Notes under the pieces: model-generated | Seen by the model: only the letters and a program-made list of their open reading frames with translations | Told to the model about the DNA's origin: nothing | Databases searched by the model: none | In this document: one piece after another, positions 11,782 to 22,571 of the stretch | Layout of the letters: each line of letters starts with the position of its first letter | Position numbering within the stretch: the first letter of the stretch is position 1 | Position numbers and translations under genes: made by a program | Origin: Perilla frutescens | Taxonomy: Eukaryota > Streptophyta > Magnoliopsida > Lamiales > Lamiaceae | Direction: 5' to 3' | Length of the DNA: 64,000 nucleotides | NCBI GenBank assembly: GCA_026008535.1 | Contig: BRKX01000007.1 | Location: forward strand, 56,285,001 to 56,349,000

Positions 11782-14700
11782 TCTAACAGCCCGGTCCCGA
11801 GATAGGGATTTACGAGTGGGGACGGGGTGTTATTAAGGGATTAATGAATAAAGTTGAAGGATTTACCAAGAAGTTTAAGAATCAAGACATGCCTTAGAAG
11901 TTATATGGTGATGCTCGGGTTTACTTGGGTTAAAAAAAACATGCTTAAGCGGAATGAAATGACTAATTAATCAGATACCAACTTGTTAGGCCTATTTGCA
12001 GGTGGACGGAGGTCATACTAAAAAAAACAGAGATAAATATAATATGCATCTTATAGGTGTTAAATCGTTTCTGGGAGATTATTCATTGAGTCTTGCTAAA
12101 CATAATAGGACTTAAACAGAATTGAAAGGAGTGTATCAGAGTAGCGGATCACAAAGTGGGATTTCATGGAAACATTAGATAATAGCAAAATAGTCTTGGC
12201 AGCCAACCCACATTCACAGCCACCAGCATCCTCAGCATCTCAACCTGAAAACATTTGAAAAGAGGGGGCATGAGCACTAATGTACTCAGTGGGTTTTAGC
12301 AAAAATGCTTTAATAAATTCAAGATATCCAACAATACAGACAGTATACGGAGAGCAAAACGCAAAAGCCCTCTCCGTATCCGTAAAACCTTTTTCTTTTC
12401 TTTTGGGCCCAACTTGGCTCAAACCTGTCGTCAACTGTACTCTTAGGCATGCCATAGAATAGTAGAGGGATTACCTCAAAGATACGAACGAGTTTGCGTG
12501 GGAAAAACCCAGCAGTGACTCCCTTAATGATTCTGAGCTCACATCCTGCTTAAGTGAAAAGCTAAGTTCCTTCTCTCCCTATTCTTGCTAGCAATACCAA
12601 GCTTAGAACTATGTCTAATGCTAATACCTTATTACTGCATGATCTCGGCCTACAAAGGGGGTAAAGCTACCCTAACAGGGCAAATCCTTAATCCTTAACT
12701 ATACGAGCTTTAACAAAGCATAAACATTCAAATACGAGGAAAATGAACGCGGATAACATTGATTGCAAATAAAGCAATTCTAAACACATCATGCTAGCAT
12801 AAATTATAAATGAATAATTCTAGCATATCTAAACATACTTGAGTGCTCACTTAGCTTATACTATCTTCCTTTACTTTATCTAACTCAAATAACAATTCAA
12901 CATAATCATGCATATAACTTTTCTTATTCCTTTCCTTTCCTTGTACAAAGATCAATCAGGCTGAGCAAAAATACTTTATTGGATATCTCATTTTACCCTA
13001 ACATGCTTCTAGAGCTTATTAGCTCAAAATTTAGATGAGTATAGATTTACCCACCTTGATTACGGGATGGAAGATGAGGCAACGAGCTGGTGATCTCCCT
13101 GAGTATCCCTTCGAGGCTCGATTCCTCCTACAAGAGTCGAATCGTCGACTTAGAAGCCTTCTTCGAAGATTTCTAATAACATGATATTAAATAACACCCA
13201 ACTAGCATTCCCTTAGCTAGGACTTAACATAGATAGCACGACTTTGACTTAATAAGGGTTCGAAAAGGATTTATTTTATTTATGGAATTTCTCGACTTGA
13301 TTTCTAAAATTTTTTTGACGGAAAAGAACTTGAATGATTTTCTCGAAATAAATCGGAGAAGCTTGAAAATCTTTTTAATTTAAATCGGAGAAGCTTGAAT
13401 GATTTTCTCGAAATAAATCGGAGAAGCTCGAAAATTCTGAAGGACGAGCGTCGGACAACACGGGGGGGGGGGGGGGGAAACGTCGCGCGCTGGCGGCACC
13501 TCGCGCGCCCGCGCAGCCCCGCGCTCGCGCAACCTCCGCGCCCGCGGGGTCCTGGGCCGAGGGAGGCGACGCGCGGTCGCACACCCCCCCGCGGTCGCGG
13601 GACCTGCTTTCTCTCTCTTCCTGGGCGATCTTCAACTGGGTTCTTCGTGTTCGTTGATTCTTTCGACGAACACGAAGAACACGAAGAACAATATACCCGA
13701 AATTTCTCAAAAACAATGTGCTTGAATTTATCATGCACAACATGCTTTAACTTAAAAATAATTTTGGCATTATAACGGCATAAACACGATAATCCTCCTT
13801 TAATTTAGATTAACGACAAAATCGTTAAATGTGGCTTGAACGGAATTTAACCGAATAACGAGGTTAATCTTCTTAGAATAACAATAACGGAATTAGAAGG
13901 AGAAATATAATGCACAAGTTATTATCTTGGAATTTCAACAAAAATCGAAATCTAACTTTAGACGAGAAATAATGAAGAACGCGAAGAACGTAAAGAACGG
14001 AAAGTAAATGCGGAAATTTAAAGACGAAAAGAAATGGAATTGAGACCGACAAACCCAAATGGACGGGGTCAGGTGCGTCGAAGGAATGTGGTTAGCTCGG
14101 CGTCTCGTCGAGTTGCAACGGCGGCAGAGCTGCCTGCTACGATTTCAACGGCGCCCCTAGCACATTCCCTCACCGCATCCCTTCCACGCCACTCCGCTCG
14201 TCGTCTTGAAGAACACTCACGAAGAACACTTTTTATTTCGACAGAACCTTCTCGGCTTTCAAAGCTTCTCACCTCTCGATTTAGAAGTGAAGGGAAAGAG
14301 TAAAATGAGCAAGAAAAGCTAAAGGGGTGGTCCCCTATATATAGGAAAAGCTTTGGCTTCCCTTGGAAGCCATTGCTGTGCGGGAATACTGCAAAAGTTG
14401 CTCCGGGTTCGGTTAAAAGCTGCTTTATTCGATGTCGAGGTCCAAATGACTTCAGACACGAAATCTAAAAATACCGGGGGACTCGTTGGCTCGAATACTA
14501 GTGAACCAACTTGATTTGTGAAGAAGACGGGGTCATCTGAAGAGAGACGAGCAAAGATTCCCTTTTTGGAATTACTTTTTACTATTCACTCAGACTGACA
14601 GATTTGGCTCCCGAGCGTTCGATTGAGCTCAGAATGTCAATCCGTGAACGCCAACGGAATCCTTGAGTCATTTCCCATAAGGGGGGCCTGACAGAACTGG

Positions 14701-15051
14701 ACTTGGATCAACGAGGAGGATTTCGTAAATTTCTCAAAACGCGAACGCACGCAAAAGTTACTATTCATTCTTCTTTTAAATGCGTTTTTCATCACCGGGA
14801 ACTCAAATCACTTCAGAATTAAAATCCGAAAACACCGGTACACTCCTTGAGTTAAAAACTTTCTAACGAGACCACATATGGTCATAAAATAGTTAAAATC
14901 ACATTTCTCGAAAAGACGATCTTCACGAAAACTGACTCCAAAAGTCGTGACTGACATCCAACCTTAACTAACCTTAATTAAATTCCTTCTTTAATTAATT
15001 AATTATTATTAACAATTCTCTAAACCTTATTCGGAAATCTGGGGTATTACA
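11782..15051 (-). repeat. Tekay/Del-like solo LTR, 3270 bp, minus strand
   Basis: It is flanked by the perfect duplication CATTC (11777-11781, 15052-15056). Read on the minus strand it starts TGTAATACCCCAG and ends near GGGCTGTTAGA, the usual terminal TG...CA being mutated at one end. Parts match the plus-strand Tekay-like LTR at 20435/49750; for example both share GTCAGT...GAATAGTAAAAA. The length agrees with that split LTR (about 3.2 kb). It has a minus-strand TATA box near 14334-14343, a GC-rich block, a G16 run and a perfect hairpin (see findings). The short open frames inside are not genes. Confidence 0.87.
14334..14343 (-). promoter_or_regulatory. TATA box of the minus-strand solo LTR
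   Basis: CTATATATAG on the minus strand lies upstream of a stretch that would be the start of the LTR transcript. It is inferred from position only. Confidence 0.5.
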
Positions 15052-15069
15052 CATTCTCTCTATTTCTTT

Positions 15070-15385
15070 TAGGGGTGGGGAAATATACTAAAATACCGCA
15101 CTTATCGTACCAAAAGAATAGCGAATTTTCAATATATTGAAATTTTCAGTACGGTGTCATACTGTACCGTGAATTTTCAATACGGTAACGATATGAACTT
15201 TTAAAAATTACGGTATACTACGGTATACCGAGATTTCGGTATACCATGGAGTTTCGGTATATACCGAAATACTAGAATATACCGAAACTCCACGGTATAT
15301 CAGTATACAGACTGTATATTGATGTCTCGGTACGGTACGATATATCGATATACCGATACATACTCACTTTTTTAAAAAAATCACA
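15070..15385. mobile_element. hAT-like transposon end (fragment)
   Basis: TAGGGGTGGGGAAATA matches the common hAT terminal style. It is followed by dense ACGGTAT/ATACCG repeats in both orientations, including a long inverted repeat at 15241-15298. No transposase and no matching opposite end were found, so this is a fragment or an internally deleted element. Confidence 0.5.
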
Positions 15386-16353
15386 TCTGATAGCTGTGTA
15401 TTTTACACAACTTTTGGACATGAATTGATGCTTTTTATTATATGAAGTTGTGTACTTTACATAGTTTTAGTGCTTATATTGTGATTATTTGGAGTTTTTT
15501 ATGTGTTTGCAAGTTTTGCAATAATAGTTGCGATTTGACTGCACATTTGAAGCAAAATGAGCAAATATGTCAAGAGGAGTTGAAGAGGTGTCTAATTGGG
15601 CTCTTTGGTTTAATTATATACTATTTTGGAGTTAATGGACTGGATTAAATGATTAAAGCCCAAAGAAATCTGAAGTCCAAAGAAGATCGGGTCGACCTGA
15701 AAAGTATAGGTTGACCCAACCCTGTGTAAAATACAAAGTGGAGGGTCGACTAGACCCAATTCACTTGAGTTGACCATGTGCAAAAACGGTCCTCTGGGTC
15801 GACCCACTGAGCTCGGTCGACGCAAACGTGCGGGTCCACGGGATTGGATTTTTTCCACTCCAACTCAGGATTTTTGACCTAAATATAAAAGTCTCACTTA
15901 ATACACGCGAAAAAAGAGAGAGGGAGAGAGACATTAGAGAAGGGAATGAAAATCTATATCTTTGGAGAGAAGAAAAAGAAGGAGACACACTAGACGTTCG
16001 ATTACAGTCGACAATGTTGATAGAGACGGAGTGCTATTGCAGTGAAGACAAGACTACTGGATTACTTCGTGGTTTTCAGTTTTTCTATCTTTATTGTCAT
16101 GATCACTTATACTATAGCTTCTTTTGTTTATTTTATCATGTCTAGCTAGATTTTTAGGTAGGTTTTAGGGATTGAAATATTATGAATTTTAATATATGAC
16201 TCGATTACTTTGCTTCCTGCTATCTCTCAGGATTTGATTTTGATGATTTATTTAATATCTTGTATGAATGCTTGATCACCATTTATGCATGCTAGTCGTT
16301 AATCTGAAGCACTGACCAGAGAAGGATAATGATAGAAAGATAGAAATCATTTT

Positions 16354-16713
16354 ATGTGTGTTTGGAAAGACCGACCAAGTGAACAAGCATCACATAGGGT
16401 TGACATATGTGGATACCACAATGTTCTGGATTTTGTTGTGGTCGACATTCCAGTCAACTCGGTGAGTCCAGTCATATTGGGCACACTATCGTTAACTGAT
16501 AGAGATGATACACTTATTCTCCATCAACCTGCTAAGGGGAAGAGTGTGTATCAATTACATGACTTTGACAACATCTTTGACGCCATAGATGATGCATATG
16601 AAGCAATTAGTGAGCTAGATCCGAGGGATTGTTCAAATGACCCGGATTACTGTTCCAATGATGAGAAGATTGAGATCACTTGGTGGCATAATGTGCCACT
16701 GGCTCATCCTTGA
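16354..16713 (+). pseudogene. Pol fragment, possibly protease C-terminal part (119 aa)
   Basis: The frame contains VLDFVVVDIPVNSVSPVILG, which resembles the last part of Ty3/gypsy aspartic proteases (a hydrophobic strand followed by ILG). The rest is acidic (ELDPRD, CSNDPDYCSNDEK) and was not recognised. The catalytic DTG/DSG-type loop is absent. It ends just before a polypurine-like tract, as pol does in the Athila elements of this window. I regard it as a relic, not a gene. Confidence 0.4.
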
Positions 16714-16775
16714 TCATTGTGAGTACTTGAGTTAAATTATCTTTGATTTCTCAAACTTATATGTTTCCAACGAAT

Positions 16776-16788
16776 AAGTTTGGGGGAA
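16776..16788 (+). other. Internal polypurine-like tract of the relic
   Basis: AAGTTTGGGGGAA lies between the pol remnant and the second ORF, the same place as the internal tracts at 27321 and 44460. Confidence 0.5.
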
Positions 16789-17124
16789 CTTGGATTTAAT
16801 TTAACTCGGCCTTTTATTTTAGTTTTTGTCTTTTTTTTCATTTGTTTTTGTGTTTTTGTGTTTTTATTTAGTTTAGGGACTTGAAAGTGATGGTATTGAG
16901 CTGAGAAATAAGTCAAAAAATTGAGAGTACGGAGTTTCAAGGTAAGGTTCGGATGAGCACGGTTGAAGAGCCATGGTCGACCCAAGTACACAAGAAACAA
17001 CACGCCTGGATCGACCCACGGGTCGACTGGCTGAGTCAACTCACCAGTCGACTGACCAGTCGACAGACACGGCTCACTAGTCGATTCAGCCGAGGGTTGG
17101 TCGACCCAAAGTGGTGAGATATTA

Positions 17125-17147
17125 ACACACACACACACACACACACC
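17125..17147. repeat. (AC)n microsatellite
   Basis: About eleven AC units. The stretch 17148-17736 after it is AT-rich spacer with no coding signal. Confidence 0.95.
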
Positions 17148-17736
17148 TCATTTTCTCATTTTCTCACACTCTATACATTTCGCTTTCAAATTCTCTCATT
17201 CTCCCTCTCAAGAACTCAATGTATGTTGAATTTCTTCCGTTTAATTCTTATGTTTATGCAAGATTATGAATATGCTTCATGTTTAAGGTAGTTTAATCAG
17301 TGTAAATTTTTTATTAGTCTTGATTATGTCATTAGGGTTTTAATTTGGGGATTTCTTGTAGGATATATTTATGCTGAATTTGATGATGCAATTGTATTCC
17401 TATGATGTTGAGCATGTTTAGCTTAAGAGAAATTTGTCTAATTATGTGAACATGTTGTTTAATTGAGGGATTATTATTGTTAAGATTTAGCTAAATGGGA
17501 TTTTACATGTTTTATGCCTACTATGAAGTTGTCCTCAATTGGTTACATTAGTTTAGCTACTATGAAGTGTAAGAATGTGGTTCGATATTGTTGAGCATGC
17601 GCATTGAATTGTTTGGATTTTATTGGCTTACTTTGTTGGATTTTGGTTAACAATGGGGGATGAGATTATTGTTGGATTGAAGTTGTTGAGGGTGTTGATT
17701 TTGTGTGGAGTTATGGTGTTTTGTTGTGTGCAGAGT

Positions 17737-20425
17737 CATGGATGCCAACAATCGTGATGTACACCGAATGAGAGTTTCCTTTCGCTCTCATGCTTATGCT
17801 GAGTGATGGGGATGCATGCGCCAGTATAGGGTGAAGCTGAGCCGGTATGTGTGTGATAGGATTTGTCGAGATTTGGGCATTGCTGAACCAGTCTAGGTCC
17901 TAATGAAATGAATGCAGTGGGCCTATATCATGAGAGAGAGGTGGGTAACTTATCCGAGGTTAGTCTGGGAGTTTCTGAGCTCAATTTTGAGATTTGATAG
18001 AGGCATCAACTTCCAAATGGGGAATTCTAGGCATTGCTTGAGGAGCTCAACAGGATCTACCATACCACAGTTTAGGGCTTCTACGAGCCCCCTTCCGCTT
18101 TTTGAGCCTAGCGATTTTGCAGATCGATTGCCTGGGTGAAGGATATGCCATATTCATTTGCCACCAATAGGGCATGAGCACAGAGCATCTACAACCCTCT
18201 GCTCCATTTTATTCAGAGAGTGATGGCATATTCTGTGTTTGGGAGACAAGATAGCAGTGTGGTCCGCATTTTTGAGATCTATTCTCTTTAGTGTATGTTG
18301 TCGGGCACCAACATCGATTTGGGGCAGTACTTGGTGGATCATGTTGGGTTTTTTTTGAATTAAACCACCGCATGATCAATTGGTTGTTCATTAATCCACT
18401 ATCATGTAAATCACATATTTATGTATCTCATATGTATTTAATTAATCCGAGTTTAATTAATCATGCAATCTGGTTTTGGATTCTACTTAAAGCGAAAACA
18501 TAAAATACCGAAAAATAATTTACAAATAAACGTCGGGTTGAGGACAAGATTACAGGACTATCTTGCTGTTGATAACGTGTATAATCGGCGTCCCTTGATG
18601 CTATTCCACTCCAAGATCTTCTTATATTTCCGGACTATGTTTCAGATACAGGGTGGCCTGTAATCTACTGAGACATGTGTGGATTCTGTGGAGAGCAAGA
18701 GAACAAAAGAGAGCTAAATTGTATGACTACAATTTTCATCCCCCTCCCTAATATATATAGGGAGGTGGCCAAAAATTGGCTACCCTAACCCTATTGGGTT
18801 TAGGTCTCTAGCTCTTGTTCCATCTCTAGTCCATTTCAGTCATATGGGGCTACAACAGGGATCTAGAAAAATATTAAATTGGCCAGCTAATTTTTTTAAT
18901 TTCCAATATCCAATAAACTTAGGATATAAATAAATAAATTAAATATTACCTTTATTCTACTAAAGAAGTAATACTGACTTACCAATTTAATACATATTTG
19001 CGAATATGCTTTCTCCTTTAGTTCAGCCATTCCCCATGTTTAAGATACAATGTCTATTAATTACTTATATAAGTTTCTAAAAGCTATAATTAATTAATAT
19101 CTTATTCCTTGAGTAGTACCACACAAGCTTTATCATGTACGGAATAAATTCCACATACATGGTTTCACATGAACTTTGTGTTTTCTCAAGAGGACATCAT
19201 CAACCTGGAGCACCAGGATATGATGCCCATATATATTGCACGAACCATCAAATATGTATATGTTATCACCCAAAATATCGAGATTATTGATTCTATCAAA
19301 GAACCTCACTCGTTGATAGATCAAAGTAATAAACACAACATATATATGTTCGTCAATATATATGAGTTAAGAACCCGAACTCTGTGGATCTTTATTCTCT
19401 CACTTATAGGTTAGAGTAGAGAATAGTATCCTATCATGATCCTCCTCAATACATGAATTGGTGTACTAGAATAATCAGCTAGTAAAGACGAACTAACTAT
19501 CAGATTATTCTACGGTGTACCGATGGTGTGTTCAGGACCATCTAAACTATGAGCCTTTGAATACAATAGACGGATCCAATGATATGATCTTACTACGTGT
19601 TCTCCTACACCATATCATCTACAATGTAAGTATATTGGACATGTATGAAAATATATAACAATTTAAATTCAAACAATGACTGCAATAGTATTCAATCTAT
19701 ATCATCATATAATATCATCAGAAATGTATACAAAGACAAGTCTTCCAGTATACAAAACTAACAGATCATTAGGTGAGTCAACCCAGCATGTCGAGCTCGG
19801 GCGAGATTTACCTTGGTGGCCTCATTACACCTGTGGTTCTCCACTTTGGCATTCCATTAGATGGGATAGAGGTCACTGACAGATCGATAGATGTAGATGC
19901 ATGTGCATTAATGCACTTGAGGTTCCTTCAGTCATCACATCTCTCTTATTTGCTTCTGCAGAAGGAGAGGGCGAACTTTACATTGCCCAATGCCCGGTTG
20001 ACCATTGTGTCCATGATTTACGAGTAAGATAATTAGTTGATGGACACATCTGAACACCGAGATGTGAGGGAAGCCGAGGAAGCTGACACCGTAGAAGATG
20101 AAGAGCATGAGATGCCACCACCATCTCCACGGAAAGTGAGGCCACACCCACGATGCCACAACCGCGAGTAGGAGGACCATCCTGAGTCCTCTCACAGGAG
20201 AGTGAGCACCTCTGAGGTGCCATCTGAGTAGCAGTTTAGAGAGCAGTAGTACGATGTTCAGAGTCTCCAAGGAGATATGGATTTGATGCGATGGGATGTT
20301 TCCCACATGTCGGGCCAGATGTCGTCACATGATGTAAATATGGTGGAGCTCATGACCATGATGCGAGGATGGAACACCCACTTCTATGATCCTCGTTTTC
20401 AATACCCATCTTCGGGGCCTTAGTG
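17737..20425 (+). pseudogene. Env-position ORF of the relic (putative plant transposon protein type), split by a solo LTR
   Basis: From ATG 17737 the conceptual frame gives MDANNRDVHRMRVSFRSH and later MRERWVTYPRLVWEFLSSILRF, with stops. After the solo LTR (18342-19763) it resumes with GEIYLGGLITPVVLHFGIPLDG and DVDACALMHLRFLQ, ending in an acidic tail near 20425. The pattern (a conserved tryptophan/YP region, then LITP...LHFGI) is that of the plant-specific transposon protein family often found downstream of pol in Athila elements. The function of that family is unknown to me. It is a clear pseudogene. Confidence 0.55.
18342..19763 (-). repeat. Solo LTR, 1422 bp, probably Ty1/copia
   Basis: It is flanked by the perfect duplication GATCA (18337-18341, 19764-19768) and sits inside the relic's second ORF. 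On the minus strand it starts TGTTAGTTTTG and ends CCCAACA. A minus-strand TATA box (CTATATATATT, about 18749-18760) fixes the orientation. Superfamily is inferred from termini and duplication length only. Confidence 0.82.
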
Positions 20426-20434
20426 ATTTGTGAG

Positions 20435-20918
20435 TGTAACATCCCAGAATTTCAGAGAGTTTTCTAAATTTATTTAGAAGACTAAAGAAAATAATTGGAG
20501 CTAAAATAAAGTTAAACAGATGTAAGTCGCGACTTTTTGACTATTTTATGTGAAAATTGATAATGATATTTTTCATTTACCGCCGGAAGATAGTCAATAT
20601 TGGTGTTTTCTGAAACATAACAACCTAAAGGAAGCTGTTAATTCTTTTAGAATTTTATTCTGACCTCTACAGGAGTCCCGTAATTGAAAATCGTAAAGGA
20701 AAAACCTGTGAATAGTAATTTATGCGAGCGTTCTTGATTTGAAAAATTTACGAAATCCTCCTCATTGATCTGAGACTTGTCTTATCAAGCCTAACTTATA
20801 GGAAATAACCCAAGGAATCCGTTCGCGTTCACGGATTGCCAATCTGAGGTCAATCGAGCGCTCGGGAGCAAAATCTGTCAGTCAAAAGGAATAGTAAAAA
20901 TAATTTTTGAAAAGGAAT
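20435..20918 (+). repeat. 5' LTR of the Tekay-like element, part 1
   Basis: It starts TGTAACATCCCAG. The first ~98 bases are repeated at 54442-54539. It is interrupted at 20919 by the Athila complex, whose duplicated target is GGAAT. Confidence 0.87.
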
Positions 20919-22504
20919 TGATGAAGACTCAAATTCGTGCTTTTTCCTTTATCTTTTTACACCCTTTATAAGTGTTTAGTATAGAGTCTAGTCTAGTTTT
21001 GGGGGTAAAACTGATTACAGGAGGATGAGGGCACAAAACCACCACAACAGGCACAGACATGTGCTATTTATGCTGAGGGCACAAAGAACTAATTTGCCTG
21101 CCGAGGACCCAGTCAAAGTTGTTGCGAGAATTACGCAACAGAATCGCGGGACAACTCCTATATGCACGTAGAGGTGATGTGGCGGTTAGTTCCGAGTCTT
21201 GGGAGGTCTAAACATATTGGGAAGGAAGTGGAGACATTAGGAAGTTACTGGAGGCGCTAGGGTTTGTTGCTATCACTCCTAAAATCAAGGAAGAACATAG
21301 AGCATGAAGGTGATGAAGTGGAGGAGTGCAAGAGCCCCTGCGTGGGTGAAATCTGGGCTGCTTGAAGCCTTAATTCATTTGGCTATAAATACTTTTATCT
21401 GTTTTCATATAGGGGACGACGTTTTTTACAGCACGAAGATACAATTTCCTATTTTCGCACTTAGTTTATTTTATGGATATTCTGTCTGTCTGAAGCTGAC
21501 GGTTTGCCCGCATAAAGGTAGTTCCGTTGTTTTGTTGGCAAAACTGGGTTTGGGCCCAGAAGTTAATCCAGTTATTTCCTTTCCAAGTAAGATGTCTTTT
21601 ATCATTTCTTTTACTTCCGTTTCTATGTTTAGTGGCTAAGTATCCACTGTTCAAGTCAAAGTAATGGTCTAAGGGTAGAATATGTGCATGAGGTAATCGG
21701 ACTTTAACGCCTTAAGGGTTCACAATCTTAACTTGTTTTTCACTTAGACATAGGTAAAGGGTCATTGAAGATAAAAGTGCGCATTTCTAATTAACTGGTA
21801 CTAGTGTTAGTTACGTGGGAGTGTATAGGTGATCATGTCTTGATACCCGCATAGTAACAAGTCTGGGGGTGACAGCCTTGGTAGTTAAGATTGAGTAGTA
21901 TATGCAGGCACAAGACCGTGTCAAACCTACTAGAATCGGGTCACTTTTGCCCTCAAAGCTGCTATACTTGCAAAACCTTTGTGTGATTCTCTCCTTAGGT
22001 TCCTGTATAGTTAGGTCCCTAGGTGCCGATCGTATCATCTAGACGATATAATGTAAGAAGTTATTGGGGAGTGGTCGATCGTATCCATTTCCTGTAATCG
22101 GTTAATCCTCAAAGTGACAATTACCCATATTTGGCCATAGGGATTCGGTTTTTGACCTTTCTGCTAGTGTGGGCACAACAGGTAGTAGTGGTAATTACAT
22201 ATGTGTTACCCGGGATTGCGCATACCTATGGAATGACTCGATGCATTGACTTGAACACTTTTATTACTGATATTTTCTCTTGTGATTTCCTTTTCAGCAT
22301 TTAGTTAGTTTAAGTTTATTAGCAAGGTTTTTAGAGTGATACTGAAGACCCAAACCAAAACTAAGAAAAGACAGAAGGTTATGAACACTCCTCGTGGGAT
22401 CGATATCCGTCTTCACCAGCTATACTAGCCGTTGAGGGTAGATTAAGTATTTATGGACTATTTGTCCGCAAGTGTATTTTGCACACCAAAATGACGGTGT
22501 GCCA
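20919..22504 (+). repeat. Athila LTR 1 (left outer, 1586 bp)
   Basis: It starts TGATGAAGACTC and ends GTGTGCCA, followed by the primer site. A TATA box (TATAAAT) is at 21384-21390. A 111-codon frame conserved among the LTRs (21304-21639) overlaps the TATA box and U3/R and is not considered a gene. Confidence 0.92.
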
Positions 22505-22509
22505 AAAAT

Positions 22510-22527
22510 TGGCGCCATTGCCGGGGA
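22510..22527 (+). other. Primer binding site (tRNA-Asp type), Athila copy 1
   Basis: TGGCGCCATTGCCGGGGA matches the complement of the plant tRNA-Asp 3' end (TGGCGCCGTTGCCGGGG) with one change. It lies five bases after the LTR end, beside a U5 hairpin. Confidence 0.85.
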
Positions 22528-22571
22528 GTGTAAGCGCACTTTTCTGTCTATTTACTATTTTACCTTAGTAT

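Larger units (their letters stand above)
15386..20434 (+). mobile_element. Decayed Athila/Tat-like retrotransposon relic
   Basis: The relic shows an LTR-like stretch (about 15590-16330) rich in GGTCGACC motifs with TATA-like AAATATAAAAG. It then has a protease-tail-like frame (16354-16713), a polypurine-like tract (16776-16788), a second block of GTCGAC motifs (about 16975-17105), an AT-rich spacer and a second ORF related to the env-position ORF of the Athila copies (17737-20425). gag, RT and integrase are missing. It was hit by a solo LTR (18342) and by the Tekay-like element (20435), so it is the oldest layer of the nest. Confidence 0.6.

Noticed and set aside
13304..13775. Overlapping frames of 122-144 codons on both strands
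   Set aside because: They arise from the GC-rich block of a solo LTR, which has few stop codons. No protein family signal.
21304..21639. 111-codon frame repeated in the Athila LTRs (also 31427-31762 and, shortened, 48560-48799)
   Set aside because: It spans the TATA box and transcript start region of the LTR and has no recognisable domain. Its conservation is explained by LTR identity.
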